Shown here piece by piece: positions 53,399 through 62,198 of a stretch of DNA of 64,000 bases; the first letter of the stretch is position 1; each line of letters begins with the position of its first letter. Under the pieces are notes generated by a model. That model did not search any database, was not told the origin of the DNA, and saw only the letters and a list, made by a program, of their open reading frames with translations. Location: assembly GCF_004791025.1 (NCBI RefSeq), contig NZ_SRUO01000007.1, positions 228,314 through 292,313 of the forward strand. The letters are read 5' to 3'. The position numbers and the translations under genes were made by a program. This DNA comes from Mesorhizobium sp. M4B.F.Ca.ET.203.01.1.1. Lineage in GTDB: Bacteria > Pseudomonadota > Alphaproteobacteria > Rhizobiales > Rhizobiaceae.

Positions 53399-54223
53399 TC
53401 AGTAGGATTTCTTCATCGGCCGAATGCTGATCTCCGTTACCTCGGCGGTCCACGGGAGCGTAAGTGAATCAATCACGATTGCGGCGACATCCTCCGGTTG
53501 GAGTAGCAGATCTGGCTCGAAAGCTCGTCCCTCGTTCACACATAAATTTTCGGTTCTGGTCGTCGCTGTGCGGCCCGGAAATACGCTGAGAACGCGCACA
53601 TCGTCCCCATTGACCTCCTGCCTGAGGGTGTCGGCAATGGATTTGAGCGCATGTTGGGTAGCCGCGAAATGGCCTCGTCCTGCTGCGCAAGTCAGCCCCG
53701 CGCTTGAGTTGATGAAGACAATTTGACCTCTGGGTCGTCTAAGGAGAGGCAGCGCTTTCTGTGTAAGGACCAGAGGCCCACGCACATTGGCGGCATATTG
53801 CAAATCGATCTGCTTCGCAGCGGCCTCTTCCAATTTTCCGTGACTTATGATTCCAGCGCAGTGAACCAGTATGTCAAGGCGGCCGAATGCCCGATCAATA
53901 CAACGACACAATTGTTTGATCGCTGTTTCATCAGTTAGATCGCATATCCTGATATTGACTTGTTGCCCAAACGGCCTGCAGAGATCGGCTGTGCAATTTA
54001 GTCGACTTTCGTCTCGACCCACTAGACATAAACGCGCCCCAGCCATTGCCAGGGCCAAGGAAATGCATCTGCCAATCCCGCCGCTTGCTCCGGCGACCAG
54101 GGCGCACTGCTGATAGAGTTTCTTGCTGAACAAAGGGCTCGCAGGATCCTTGGCCTGCGTATCGGGGCCAACATCGCCTGCGATGGCGGCCTCGGCTTTC
54201 CCGAGATTGTTGGATTTGGACAT
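53399..54223 (-). CDS. Short-chain dehydrogenase/reductase lacking catalytic Tyr and Lys
   Basis: A 274-residue SDR-fold protein. Cofactor motif GASGGIGR (from about residue 45) and CAGI (NAG-type) are intact, and the Ser region is INSSAG. The YxxxK motif, however, reads F-A-A-T-Q (HFAATQHALK), so both the Tyr and Lys of the classical triad are replaced. This predicts loss of ordinary dehydrogenase activity while NAD(P) binding and dimerisation may remain. Lower third-position G+C than its neighbours suggests transfer. The ATG at 54223 follows AGGAAG. Confidence 0.83.
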   Translation of the reverse strand: MSKSNNLGKAEAAIAGDVGPDTQAKDPASPLFSKKLYQQCALVAGASGGIGRCISLALAMAGARLCLVGRDESRLNCTADLCRPFGQQVNIRICDLTDETAIKQLCRCIDRAFGRLDILVHCAGIISHGKLEEAAAKQIDLQYAANVRGPLVLTQKALPLLRRPRGQIVFINSSAGLTCAAGRGHFAATQHALKSIADTLRQEVNGDDVRVLSVFPGRTATTRTENLCVNEGRAFEPDLLLQPEDVAAIVIDSLTLPWTAEVTEISIRPMKKSY

Positions 54224-54421
54224 CGTCCTAGCTTCCTTTCCACAATGTATGCGTGTGGCGGAGCGCGATGCAAGATGACGAAAAGGTGTAAAGTGGTGGT
54301 AAGCCAACGTTCCAAAGCATTAGAATGATGGAGAGATTCCAATAAATAGGCTTCGAAGGGATGCAATCGGAGCAAGAATGGCGCTCGGAAACCTCACGTC
54401 TTGGCCCGCAGCAGGGATCGC

Positions 54422-55153
54422 TCAGGGCGTCCGGTCGCGGCGGTCGAAAACGCGCACCCCGAAAAAGCCGGCGACGAAGCCGCCAATATGGGCCTCCCAG
54501 GCGATCTGGCCGTCGATGCCGGGAGCAAAGCCGACAAGTCCGGTGACGAGGTTGATGACCATCCAGACGCCAAGAAAAGTCATGACGCCGCGCGAGCGCA
54601 GCACCGCGCCGATCGGCAGCGGCGCTCCGGCGAAGGCCGCATGGCCGGACGAGCGATCGACACGGAAGCCGTAGCGCGCGGCCGCTCCCATCATGCCCGA
54701 GATCGCCCCCGACGCGCCGACCAGCGGCGTCTGCTCGAGCGGATGCAAGGCAAAGAACAACGCAACCGCCGCAAGCCCGGTCGCCCCGAAGAACAGCGCG
54801 AAGCGAAGCGCGCCGTAGCGGTTCGCCAACGGCGAGCCGAAAGCGGCCAGCCACACCATGTTGATCACGAGATGCGCGAGCCCGCCATGCAGGAAGGCAT
54901 AGGTGAAGGGGCTGGTGAAAGCATAGACATCGAGATCGTAGCGGCCGGAATAGCGCACCGGGATGAACGCTGCCCGCACCAGCAGGGCGAAATCCTGATC
55001 GTCGGTGAGCGCGTAAACGCGGATCAGGTGGACGACGACGCAGATGCCGATCACCGCCAGCACCACCGGCGGCAGATTGAATATCGGTTCGCGGCGCGGC
55101 TCGGGCGCGTCATCCGTCTGTTCGATTTCCGAAGGGCTAACCGGTTCGCTCAT
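54422..55153 (-). CDS. Rhomboid-family intramembrane serine protease
   Basis: A 243-residue protein with six to seven predicted transmembrane helices. The catalytic Ser lies in LVGASGAISGMMG (GxSG motif) and the His in WEAHIGGFVAGFF. The first loop has HGGLAHLVINMVWL with the family's HxxxN-like residues. It cleaves single-pass membrane proteins; substrates are unknown. N-terminal cytoplasmic tail about 28 residues. Confidence 0.93.
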   Translation of the reverse strand: MSEPVSPSEIEQTDDAPEPRREPIFNLPPVVLAVIGICVVVHLIRVYALTDDQDFALLVRAAFIPVRYSGRYDLDVYAFTSPFTYAFLHGGLAHLVINMVWLAAFGSPLANRYGALRFALFFGATGLAAVALFFALHPLEQTPLVGASGAISGMMGAAARYGFRVDRSSGHAAFAGAPLPIGAVLRSRGVMTFLGVWMVINLVTGLVGFAPGIDGQIAWEAHIGGFVAGFFGVRVFDRRDRTP

Positions 55154-55349
55154 TCACAACGGGTCCAGGGATTCGATTGGCGAGCTTTAGAGCAAGGGCG
55201 CCCAGGTTGAAACACTTCTGTTCCTCCACGGCACCCGGCGCAGCCTCGCTTTCAATTGCTACGAACCGAAAGGAAACGAAGCGGAAATGCTCTGGCGTTC
55301 GCGAAACTCGCAACGCGCGTTCTCGGAAGCAACAAGACCCCTTCCTAGA

Positions 55350-55590
55350 ATGCGGCCGATTTTCAAAGGGGCCACCTATCAGAATGCCGGCATGCGCGTG
55401 TTCGACATATCCGACCCCTACACGCCGATGGAAACCGGCGCGCTGGTCCCGGCGGCGCCTGCCTGCATGGTCGACAAGCGCCCGAACCGGCCGCAGGTGA
55501 TCCAGTCGACCGACGTTCGTCGACGCCAACGGCGTCGTCTATTCGCCAGACCACAATGCCGGACCAGCGATCTTGGAATATGAGGGGTGA
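55350..55590 (+). pseudogene. C-terminal relic of an LVIVD-repeat protein
   Basis: One frame reads IFKGATYQNAGMRVFDISDPYTP, continues with VDKRPNRPQVIQSTDV, then a frameshift near 55515 leads to VDANGVVYSPDHNAGPAILEYEG and a stop at 55588. This matches the end of LVIVD-repeat (beta-propeller) proteins, whose last blade reads ...NRP.VIQ..DV.VD..G..Y..D.N.GL.ILEY.G. The rest of the gene is missing, so this is a relic. The ABC ATPase start overlaps its end. Confidence 0.7.
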
Positions 55591-57178
55591 CAAGCGTCAC
55601 CCGCCGCCCCACCCAACGCAGCCCACCAGCCGAAGCCAACGCACCTTGCCACAAGCCGCCTCCGCCATCGCCGTCTCCGTTGCCGGCATCGAGAAATCCT
55701 TCGGCCCGACGCGTGCGCTCGCCGGCGCCGACCTTGCCGTCGCCTCCGGCGAGGTCGTGGCGCTGATGGGCGCCAACGGCGCCGGCAAATCGACCTTGGT
55801 GAAGATCCTGTCGGGTTCGCACACGCCGGATGCGGGCACGATCACGCTAGACGGCAAGGCGATCACCTTCGCCTCGCCCAGCGCCGCCAAGGCCGCCGGC
55901 ATCGCGACGGTGCATCAAGCAACAGACCAGGCAGGGGCTGCCGGGTTGACGGTCGCCGAGAATCTGGCGCTCGACGAGCTCTGCAGCCCGGGCGGGCGTT
56001 TTCTGGTCTCGAACAGGTCAATCCGCAAGCGCGCGCGGGAGATCGCGGCGCTGATCGATCTCGACCTGCCGCTCGACCGCGACTTCGTCGATTTGCGCCC
56101 AGCCGAACGGCAGTTGATCGCCATCGCCCGCGCCGTCGCGGCGAGCGCCTCCTTGCTGATCCTCGACGAGCCGACATCGAGCCTGTCGGCCACCGAAGCC
56201 GAGCGGCTGTTCGCCGTCGTCAGGCGGTTGCGCGACAGCGGCATGGCGGTCCTCTACATTTCACACCGGCTCGGCGACCTCGCGGCGATCGCCGATCGCG
56301 CCGTCGTCATGCGCGGTGGCCGCATCGTCGGCGCTTTTGCCAGGCCGATCGACTTCCCGGCGGCGGTTGCCGCCATGATCGGCCGGCCGCTGGAGGCCGC
56401 CACCCATCGTGGCGAGGCGTCGACCGCACCCGTGGTCCTGTCGGTCAAGGGCGCCAGGCTGGTCGCGGGCGCCGCACCTTTCGACCTCGAACTCCGCTCA
56501 GGCGAGGTCGTCGCCATCACCGGCACGCTTGGCTCCGGCAAGAGCCGGCTGCTGCGCGCCCTTTTCGGCCTTGCAACCCTTGCCGAAGGCACTTTCGGGC
56601 TTGATGGGAAACCCTGGCTTTCGAGCGGGCCAGGACAGTCGATCGAGAACGGCGTGTTCATGGTCGCTGAGGATCGCTGGCAATCCTCGCTGCTGCCTCC
56701 GGAAGTTCCCGGCGCCTCCATCGCCGGCACCATCGCCCTGCCGCATCTGAAACGCTGGTTTCCGGGCGGCCTGCTCAGGACCAAGCGCGAGCGCAAGGTC
56801 GCCGCCGAAGCGATCGCACGGCTCGGCATCAAGGCGCGCGGTCCGGACGACACGCTCGACGAGCTTTCCGGCGGCAACCAGCAGAAGGTCGTGCTCGCCC
56901 GCTGGCAGGCGGCGCCTTGTCGGCTGCTCCTGCTCGACGAGCCGTTCCAGGGCGTCGATGTCGGCGCTCGCGCCGACCTGATCGCCGCCATCCGCGGCAG
57001 CCAGAGCGGCTCGGCCACGCTGATCGCGACCAGCGACACCGAGGAGGCGCTGGAAGTCGCCGACCGCATCCTCGTCATGCGCAACCATTCCCTTCATGCG
57101 GCCGAAGACGGCCATGGCCCGCTCAGCGACCGGATCGACAGGGTCGAGGGCGAGGAGACCGCCGGAGACCCGAGATGA
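55580..57178 (+). CDS. Ribose-type sugar ABC transporter ATPase (two domains)
   Basis: A fused double nucleotide-binding protein of about 532 residues (RbsA/XylG class). N-lobe: Walker A GANGAGKST, C-loop LRPAERQ (divergent from LSGGQ), Walker B LLILDEPTSS. C-lobe: degenerate Walker A GTLGSGKSR, signature LSGGNQQKV, Walker B LLLLDEPFQGVD. The start is uncertain: ATG 55580, ATG 55556, or a downstream TTG nearer IAVSVAGIEKSF. Its TGA overlaps the permease ATG. Confidence 0.9.
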   Translation: MRGDKRHPPPHPTQPTSRSQRTLPQAASAIAVSVAGIEKSFGPTRALAGADLAVASGEVVALMGANGAGKSTLVKILSGSHTPDAGTITLDGKAITFASPSAAKAAGIATVHQATDQAGAAGLTVAENLALDELCSPGGRFLVSNRSIRKRAREIAALIDLDLPLDRDFVDLRPAERQLIAIARAVAASASLLILDEPTSSLSATEAERLFAVVRRLRDSGMAVLYISHRLGDLAAIADRAVVMRGGRIVGAFARPIDFPAAVAAMIGRPLEAATHRGEASTAPVVLSVKGARLVAGAAPFDLELRSGEVVAITGTLGSGKSRLLRALFGLATLAEGTFGLDGKPWLSSGPGQSIENGVFMVAEDRWQSSLLPPEVPGASIAGTIALPHLKRWFPGGLLRTKRERKVAAEAIARLGIKARGPDDTLDELSGGNQQKVVLARWQAAPCRLLLLDEPFQGVDVGARADLIAAIRGSQSGSATLIATSDTEEALEVADRILVMRNHSLHAAEDGHGPLSDRIDRVEGEETAGDPR

Positions 57179-58188
57179 CCGAATTGACGACAACGCAAGC
57201 CGCCCCGCGTCCCTCGCTTCTGCGCGAGATCCGCCGATACGCGCTCTTCGCGCTGCTTGCCCTGATGGTCATCGGCTTCTGGTATGTGCAGCCCGCCTTC
57301 ATCCGCTCGGCCAATCTGTTCTCGATCCTGCAGGCGGTTTCGGTGGTCGCGATCCTCGGCGTCGGCGTGTCGATCACCATGGCGGCGGATGGCTTCGATC
57401 TCTCGGTCGGCAGCGTCGCCGCCTCCTCGGTGATGGCGGCAAGCTACGCCATGGTCGTGTGGCAGATGGATGCCGCCGAAACGATGGCGCTTGTCCTGCT
57501 GATGGGCGCTCTGATCGGCCTCGCCAACGGGCTGCTGATCGTCCGCGTCGGCGTGCCGGATCTTCTCGCGACGCTGGCGACCATGTTCCTGCTGACCGGC
57601 CTGCAGCTGATCCCGACCGGCGGCCGCTCGATCACCGCCGGCATGGTGCTTCCCGACGGCTCGACGGTGCCCGGCACCTTCGATCCTGCCTTCCTGATCC
57701 TCGGACGCTCGCGGCTCCTCGACCTCGTTCCGCTGTCCGTCGTGGCGATGGCGCTCGTCGCCCTCGTCGCCTGGTTCCTGATGGAGCGCACGCGCTGGGG
57801 GCGCGTCTTCTATGCCATCGGCGGCAACGAGACGGCCGCGCACCTCTCCGGCGCGCCGACCAAGGCGTACCGCCTCTCCGCCTATGTCATTTCGGGCACG
57901 CTGGCATCGCTCGGCGGCCTGATCGTTGCCTCGCGCGTCGGCCGCGGCGACGTCTCGGCCGGCAACTCGCTGCTGCTAGACGCCGTCGCGGCCTCACTGA
58001 TCGGCTATGCCGTGCTCGACAAGCGCCGCCCGCATGTGATCGGCACGGTCGTCGGCGCGATCTTCGTCGGCGTGCTCTTGAACGGCCTCACCATGCTGAA
58101 CGCGCCCTACTACACGCAGGATTTCGTCAAGGGCGTCGTGCTGGTCGGCGCGCTGGCGGCGACCTTCGGCCTCGGAAAGAAGCGCTGA
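57175..58188 (+). CDS. Ribose-type sugar ABC transporter permease
   Basis: A 337-residue permease of the BPD_transp_2 family with eight to ten helices. Visible family elements are GVSITMAADGFDLSVGSV, a characteristic segment of RbsC-like permeases, and GNETAAHLSGAPTKAYR with GGLIVASRVGRGD. It is coupled by ATGA to the ATPase. The likely binding protein is encoded 1.6 kb downstream on the opposite strand. Confidence 0.93.
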   Translation: MTELTTTQAAPRPSLLREIRRYALFALLALMVIGFWYVQPAFIRSANLFSILQAVSVVAILGVGVSITMAADGFDLSVGSVAASSVMAASYAMVVWQMDAAETMALVLLMGALIGLANGLLIVRVGVPDLLATLATMFLLTGLQLIPTGGRSITAGMVLPDGSTVPGTFDPAFLILGRSRLLDLVPLSVVAMALVALVAWFLMERTRWGRVFYAIGGNETAAHLSGAPTKAYRLSAYVISGTLASLGGLIVASRVGRGDVSAGNSLLLDAVAASLIGYAVLDKRRPHVIGTVVGAIFVGVLLNGLTMLNAPYYTQDFVKGVVLVGALAATFGLGKKR

Positions 58189-58240
58189 GAGCAATTCCAG
58201 GAAAAGTGTGTTTGCGGTTTTCGTCCGTAATTGCGGCGGC
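58189..58240. repeat. Intergenic palindromic repeat (Mesorhizobium type)
   Basis: GCAATTCCAGGAAAAGTGTG and then GCGGTTTTCGTCCGTAATTGC form an imperfect inverted repeat. I recognise its consensus as frequent in intergenic DNA of Mesorhizobium and relatives (AATTCC-GGAAAA-GTGTG / GGTTTTCCGTCCGGAATTGC). It lies immediately after the permease stop and may serve as a 3' end. Confidence 0.6.
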
Positions 58241-58354
58241 ATATCTTCTCAGCTTGGCCTCGACGGGTTTAGACTGCAAAAAATTCTCTGATCCTGTCGG
58301 CTAGGCCCGCGCTCCGCCGTCCTTGATGGTAGCTATGCGAACGGGAGGAGAAAA

Positions 58355-59437
58355 ATGCCGGAAAAAGTCCTGGTCCTGATCGGCACGAAAAAAGGCGCCT
58401 TCATCGCCGAGAGCGACGGCAAGCGCGGGTCTTGGAAGCTGCGTGGTCCGTTCTGCGAGCACTGGCCGATGAACCATGTCGTCGGCGACCCTAAGACCGG
58501 CGCGATCTACGGCGCCGGCGGCAATGAGTGGTTCGGGCCGGCGGTCTGGAAGTCGGACGACCTTGGCGAGACCTGGAAGCATTCCAGCGAGGGCTTGGCC
58601 TATGATGCCGGCGAGGAACCGATCAAGGCGGTGTGGAGCCTCGCAAGGCGCAACGGCAGCCTCTATGCCGGCGTGCAGCCGGCCGGCCTGTTTCGCTCCG
58701 ATGACGACGGCGTCACCTGGAGCCACATCGAGGGCCTGCAGCGTCACCCAAGCCGCAAGGACTGGAACCCGGGCGGCGCCGGCCTCATCCTCCATTCCAT
58801 CGTCACGCACCCCAGGGACGAGGAGCAGATCTGGGTGGGCATCTCGTCAGCGGGCGTGTTCTACACCTGGGACGGCGGCAAGACGTGGGAGCCACGCAAC
58901 CGCGGCACACGCGCCGACTTCCTGCCCGAAGGACAAAACTATCCAGAGTTCGGCCAGTGCGTGCACTGCCTGGTGATGGCGCCCGGCAAGCCCGATCGGC
59001 TCTACCAGCAGAACCATTGCGGCATGTACCGCTCCGATGACGGCGGCAAGAGCTGGCAGAGCATCGAGAAGGGCCTTCCTTCGACGTTCGGATTTCCCGC
59101 GGCCACGCATCCGCGCGACGCCGACACGCTGTTCCTTCTGCCGCTCAACGGCGACAGTGCCGGCCGCTACGTGCCGGACGCGAAGGCGGCGGTCTGGAAG
59201 ACCGAAGATGCGGGCGCCACCTGGTTGGACGAGCGCAAGGGCCTGCCGCAGGAGAACTGCTATGCGGGCGTGTTGCGGCAGGCTATGGCGACCGACAGCC
59301 TCGAGCCGGCCGGCGTCTATTTCGGCACCAGCGGCGGCTCGCTTTTCGCCAGTGCCGATGAAGGCGAAAACTGGTCGGAGATCGCTCAGCATCTGCCCGC
59401 GATCCTGTCCGTCGAGGCGATGGTGGTGAGCGAGTAA
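58355..59437 (+). CDS. Asp-box (BNR-like) beta-propeller protein
   Basis: A 360-residue protein carrying six Asp-box-like turns: SDDLGETW, SDDDGVTW, WDGGKTW, SDDGGKSW, TEDAGATW and SADEGENW. These indicate a six- or seven-bladed sialidase/YCF48-like propeller. No signal peptide is visible, so it is probably cytoplasmic. A C-x-x-C pair (QCVHC) and a further Cys in NHCGMYRSD lie centrally. Five bases later starts a MoaD/ThiS-family gene, so the two are surely cotranslated. Its sequence lacks the sialidase Arg triad in any form I can see, so hydrolase activity is not supported. Confidence 0.83.
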   Translation: MPEKVLVLIGTKKGAFIAESDGKRGSWKLRGPFCEHWPMNHVVGDPKTGAIYGAGGNEWFGPAVWKSDDLGETWKHSSEGLAYDAGEEPIKAVWSLARRNGSLYAGVQPAGLFRSDDDGVTWSHIEGLQRHPSRKDWNPGGAGLILHSIVTHPRDEEQIWVGISSAGVFYTWDGGKTWEPRNRGTRADFLPEGQNYPEFGQCVHCLVMAPGKPDRLYQQNHCGMYRSDDGGKSWQSIEKGLPSTFGFPAATHPRDADTLFLLPLNGDSAGRYVPDAKAAVWKTEDAGATWLDERKGLPQENCYAGVLRQAMATDSLEPAGVYFGTSGGSLFASADEGENWSEIAQHLPAILSVEAMVVSE

Positions 59438-59442
59438 CGCAA

Positions 59443-59736
59443 ATGTCGAACGCCACCGCCCGCAATGTGCCCCTGGTCGTCGCGCGGCTCCCGGGCGTGC
59501 TCATCGACCTGTTTCCTGGCGCGCCGCGCCGGGTCGAACTGCCGGCCTCCACCGTGAAGGAAATGATTGACGGGCTGGACGCGCGCTGGCCCGGCATGCG
59601 CGACCGTATCTGCGATTCCCGCCCCGCGATCCGCCGCCACATGAACGTCTTTCTCGATGGTGAAAGGGCAACCCTGGAAACCAGGTTAGCGCCCGGCACC
59701 GAGGTTTTTGTCCTGACGGCCATCAGCGGCGGCTAG
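59443..59736 (+). CDS. MoaD/ThiS-family ubiquitin-like protein
   Basis: A 97-residue beta-grasp protein ending in the Gly-Gly tail (AISGG) that is adenylated and thiocarboxylated in sulfur carriers. Preceding family features are VELPASTVKEMIDGLDARWPG, MNVFLDGERA and LAPGTEVFVLTAISGG. No moaE, thiG or adenylase gene is nearby, so the pathway is open. The tight link to the propeller gene suggests that propeller is a partner or target. Confidence 0.85.
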   Translation: MSNATARNVPLVVARLPGVLIDLFPGAPRRVELPASTVKEMIDGLDARWPGMRDRICDSRPAIRRHMNVFLDGERATLETRLAPGTEVFVLTAISGG

Positions 59737-59767
59737 ACGCACAGGGTTGCCCAAGCCTTCGGGCAAT

Positions 59768-59804
59768 TTCTCCTCTCCCGCGCGGCAAGCGAGGGAGAGG
59801 AGAA
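59768..59804. terminator. Hairpin between convergent genes
   Basis: A 12-bp stem TTCTCCTCTCCC / GGGAGAGGAGAA with a 13-base loop lies between the MoaD/ThiS gene and the convergent binding-protein gene. It has no long T-run. Confidence 0.6.
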
Positions 59805-59811
59805 GCGAAGA

Positions 59812-60855
59812 TCAGTTGGTTGGAATCCAGTTGGCGGCGGCCGCGTCGCTCTGGCCGAAGGCGGGAAGCTTGGCGTCGAGGTCCTCGACCGTCTTGATGC
59901 CGTTCTTGCGCAGTTCCTCCTGCGTCAGCAGCACCGGCTTGACGACGATGCTGTGGCCCGGATCCTCACCCGCGATCAGCTTGGCCGCGGCCCGCACCGA
60001 AACCGCGCCGACGACAGCCGGATTGGTGGCGGCGGTGGCGACCCACGGGCTTCCTTCCGCGGTGATCTCCGTGATGTCGGCTGTAGACACGTCGGCCGAG
60101 TAGATCTTCACCTTGCCGGAGATGCCGAGTTCGTCGGTGGCCAGTTTCACGCCGCGCGCGAACTCGTCATAGGGAGCGAAGACGACGCTGATATTGGGAT
60201 TGGCCTGGAAGGCCGCCTTGGTCTGATCGGCGGTCGACACCGCGGTCGTGTCGTTGACCGTTCCCCAGCGCGCCTTCTCGACAATGCCGGCATTGGCCTT
60301 CTTGGTCTCGTCCCAGATCTCGTTGCGCCGGTCGAGCGGCGCGAAGCCGGCGACATAGACGTAGCCCGCCTGGAACGACGTGCCGTTGTCCTTGAACGCC
60401 TGGCCGAGCGCCGCCTTGGCAAGCTCGTGATCGGACTGTTCGACCTGCGGGATTTTGGGATTGTCGAGATTGACGTCGAAGGCGACGACCTTGATGCCGG
60501 CATCGAGCGCCTTTTGCGCAACGTCCTTCAGCGCCTCGGGCTGGCCGTGGTCGATGATGATGGCCTGCACGCCGAGATTGATCGCCTGTTCGATCTGATC
60601 GCGCTGCGCGGCGGCGTCCTGCCGGCCGGAAAAGATCTGCAGGTCGATGTCGAGCGCTTTCGCCTGTTTCGTCGCGCCGGCCTGATAGGCCTGGAAGAAA
60701 TCGCCGGCCGAGATGAAGGTGACGAGCGCCACCTTTACGCCGCCCTTGTCGAAGGGCGCCGGAGCACCGGCGATCCCCGCAGCGGACGCCGCACCGACGG
60801 GCACGGCGCAAGCGAGCAGGCCGGCGGCGAATAGTCCTAGAATGGAAGTCTTCAT
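59812..60855 (-). CDS. Sugar ABC transporter periplasmic binding protein
   Basis: A 347-residue type I periplasmic binding protein (Peripla_BP_4, ribose/xylose class) with a signal peptide to about residue 25. Family features are VALVTFISAGDFFQAYQAGA, DHGQPEALKDVAQKALDAGI, VAFDVNLDNP and PYDEFARGV. It is probably the ligand receptor for the ATPase/permease at 55.6-58.2 kb, although encoded on the opposite strand beyond two other genes. The start at 60855 (MKTSILGLFAAG) follows GGGGAA. Confidence 0.9.
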   Translation of the reverse strand: MKTSILGLFAAGLLACAVPVGAASAAGIAGAPAPFDKGGVKVALVTFISAGDFFQAYQAGATKQAKALDIDLQIFSGRQDAAAQRDQIEQAINLGVQAIIIDHGQPEALKDVAQKALDAGIKVVAFDVNLDNPKIPQVEQSDHELAKAALGQAFKDNGTSFQAGYVYVAGFAPLDRRNEIWDETKKANAGIVEKARWGTVNDTTAVSTADQTKAAFQANPNISVVFAPYDEFARGVKLATDELGISGKVKIYSADVSTADITEITAEGSPWVATAATNPAVVGAVSVRAAAKLIAGEDPGHSIVVKPVLLTQEELRKNGIKTVEDLDAKLPAFGQSDAAAANWIPTN

Positions 60856-61433
60856 GAGAAATTCCCCGTGAATACGCCGACAAGGCACGTCTCCGGACCG
60901 CGGGATCGCCGCCGTCGCGCCTCGATGTGCGAATTCGCGAAAGGTACAGCGGCGGCGGAGCCGCCCGGAACGCAGATTTTTCTCTTTCCAAGCGTGCGAT
61001 TGGCAAATGTTGCTGTTGCCAGTCACGCTGTCCGGGGATCGCGCTACGAGCCTGCGCTCGAGGCGTCTGGCTGTTGCGGCCGCTGGAGAGCTTCCCGCCC
61101 GCGCGTGCCGCGAATCGCTGCATGCGCGAATCAAAAAAGAAGCCGTCCAAGGTCCCCCCTTGAACGGCCGGTCGAGCCCCCTGCTCCCCTGAAACTCTTG
61201 ACTGAAGTGCTGCCGATCGTCGCGAAACGACCGCTTCTGGAGTGGTTTTGGTGTGCCACAGGCAGGGTTCGGCGGCAACGTAAACCACTTGTTAACCTTA
61301 ACGTCCCCGACCCGTGAACAAGTGTTAACGATGCTGGCACGCATCCTGCTCCGCAACGCATGTAGTCATCGGAGGGCGCCCTGTCTGTTCGCCGATGGGA
61401 CATGAAAAGACAGATTGCGCGAAAGAGCACACA
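60856..61433. other. 578-bp divergent intergenic region, no gene seen
   Basis: Open frames here have no protein-like features. The right part holds GTTAAC-rich sequence (61290-61300 and 61323-61329) and an 8-bp inverted repeat CACTTGTT (61286-61293) / AACAAGTG (61317-61324). These could be regulatory sites for the PAS gene. GTTAAC is also part of the CtrA consensus, but TTAA-N7-TTAA spacing is not met. Confidence 0.5.
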
Positions 61434-62072
61434 ATGAACCAGATCGGATCGATCACGCTGTTCCAATATTGGAACCAGCTGCGTGATGGGCGCCCCGCCC
61501 CGAAGCGTTCGGAAGTGGAGCCCGCCGACATCAAGTCGCTTTTAGCCGACACGTTCATCCTGGAAAGGGATACGCGCGGCGAAGCCGTGTTCCGGCTGGC
61601 CGGGACGAGGCTTTGCGCCGGCTATGGCCGCGAGCTCAAGGGGTTTTCCTTCCCCTCGCTGTGGCGCGAGAAGGACCAACGGCTCGTCTCGCGGCTGGTC
61701 CACGGCGTCTTCGAGCAGAAGTCCGTGGTGCTCATCACCTATGAGGGCTTCAGCCGCAACGGCCGTTCCAACAAGTTCGAGCTGCTTGCGCTGCCGCTCG
61801 ACGGCGGCGTCGAGAATCCGCGCTGCCTCGGCGTCATCAGCGCCGCCGAAAGACCATTCTGGCTCGGCGCCGATCCGATCACCGACGCGCTGATCGATTC
61901 GATCCGCGTCGTCGATCCGGACAAGGAGCCGATGTTCCTGAAGAACCGGCCGGCGATCAACGTTCCCTCGCTTGTTCCGTCCGAATTCGACCCGCCAGAA
62001 ACGTTTTCGGCGCTCGGCCGCGCACGTCGCATCCGTCATCTGGTCGTGTTCGAGGGTGGGCGCGGCGAATAG
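61434..62072 (+). CDS. PAS-domain protein
   Basis: A 212-residue soluble protein with a PAS_5-like domain over about 20-150. The motif FILERDTRGEAVFRLAGTRLCAGYGRELKG (in pieces) is characteristic of a family of short alphaproteobacterial PAS proteins. There is no output domain, so it likely senses a ligand or redox state and acts through a partner. The ATG at 61434 (MNQIGSITLFQYW) is chosen. A PilZ gene follows on the same strand, 126 bp away. Confidence 0.85.
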   Translation: MNQIGSITLFQYWNQLRDGRPAPKRSEVEPADIKSLLADTFILERDTRGEAVFRLAGTRLCAGYGRELKGFSFPSLWREKDQRLVSRLVHGVFEQKSVVLITYEGFSRNGRSNKFELLALPLDGGVENPRCLGVISAAERPFWLGADPITDALIDSIRVVDPDKEPMFLKNRPAINVPSLVPSEFDPPETFSALGRARRIRHLVVFEGGRGE

Positions 62073-62198
62073 CCGAATCCGTCTCTGGATCGAGCGCAAA
62101 GGGCTCGGCTTTTCCCCTTTGTTAACCTGCTTTGCTGTAGTTTTGCGGGTGAAATTCCTCGCATCGACGCGCGGAATGCCAACGGGGTGTAGGCAGTC

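Noticed and set aside
60868..61317. 149-codon frame upstream of the PAS gene
   Set aside because: Arg/Pro/Ala-rich noise without domain features; more likely 5' regulatory DNA.
61286..61329. CtrA binding site
   Set aside because: GTTAAC words are present, but the TTAA-N7-TTAA spacing of the CtrA consensus is not satisfied.
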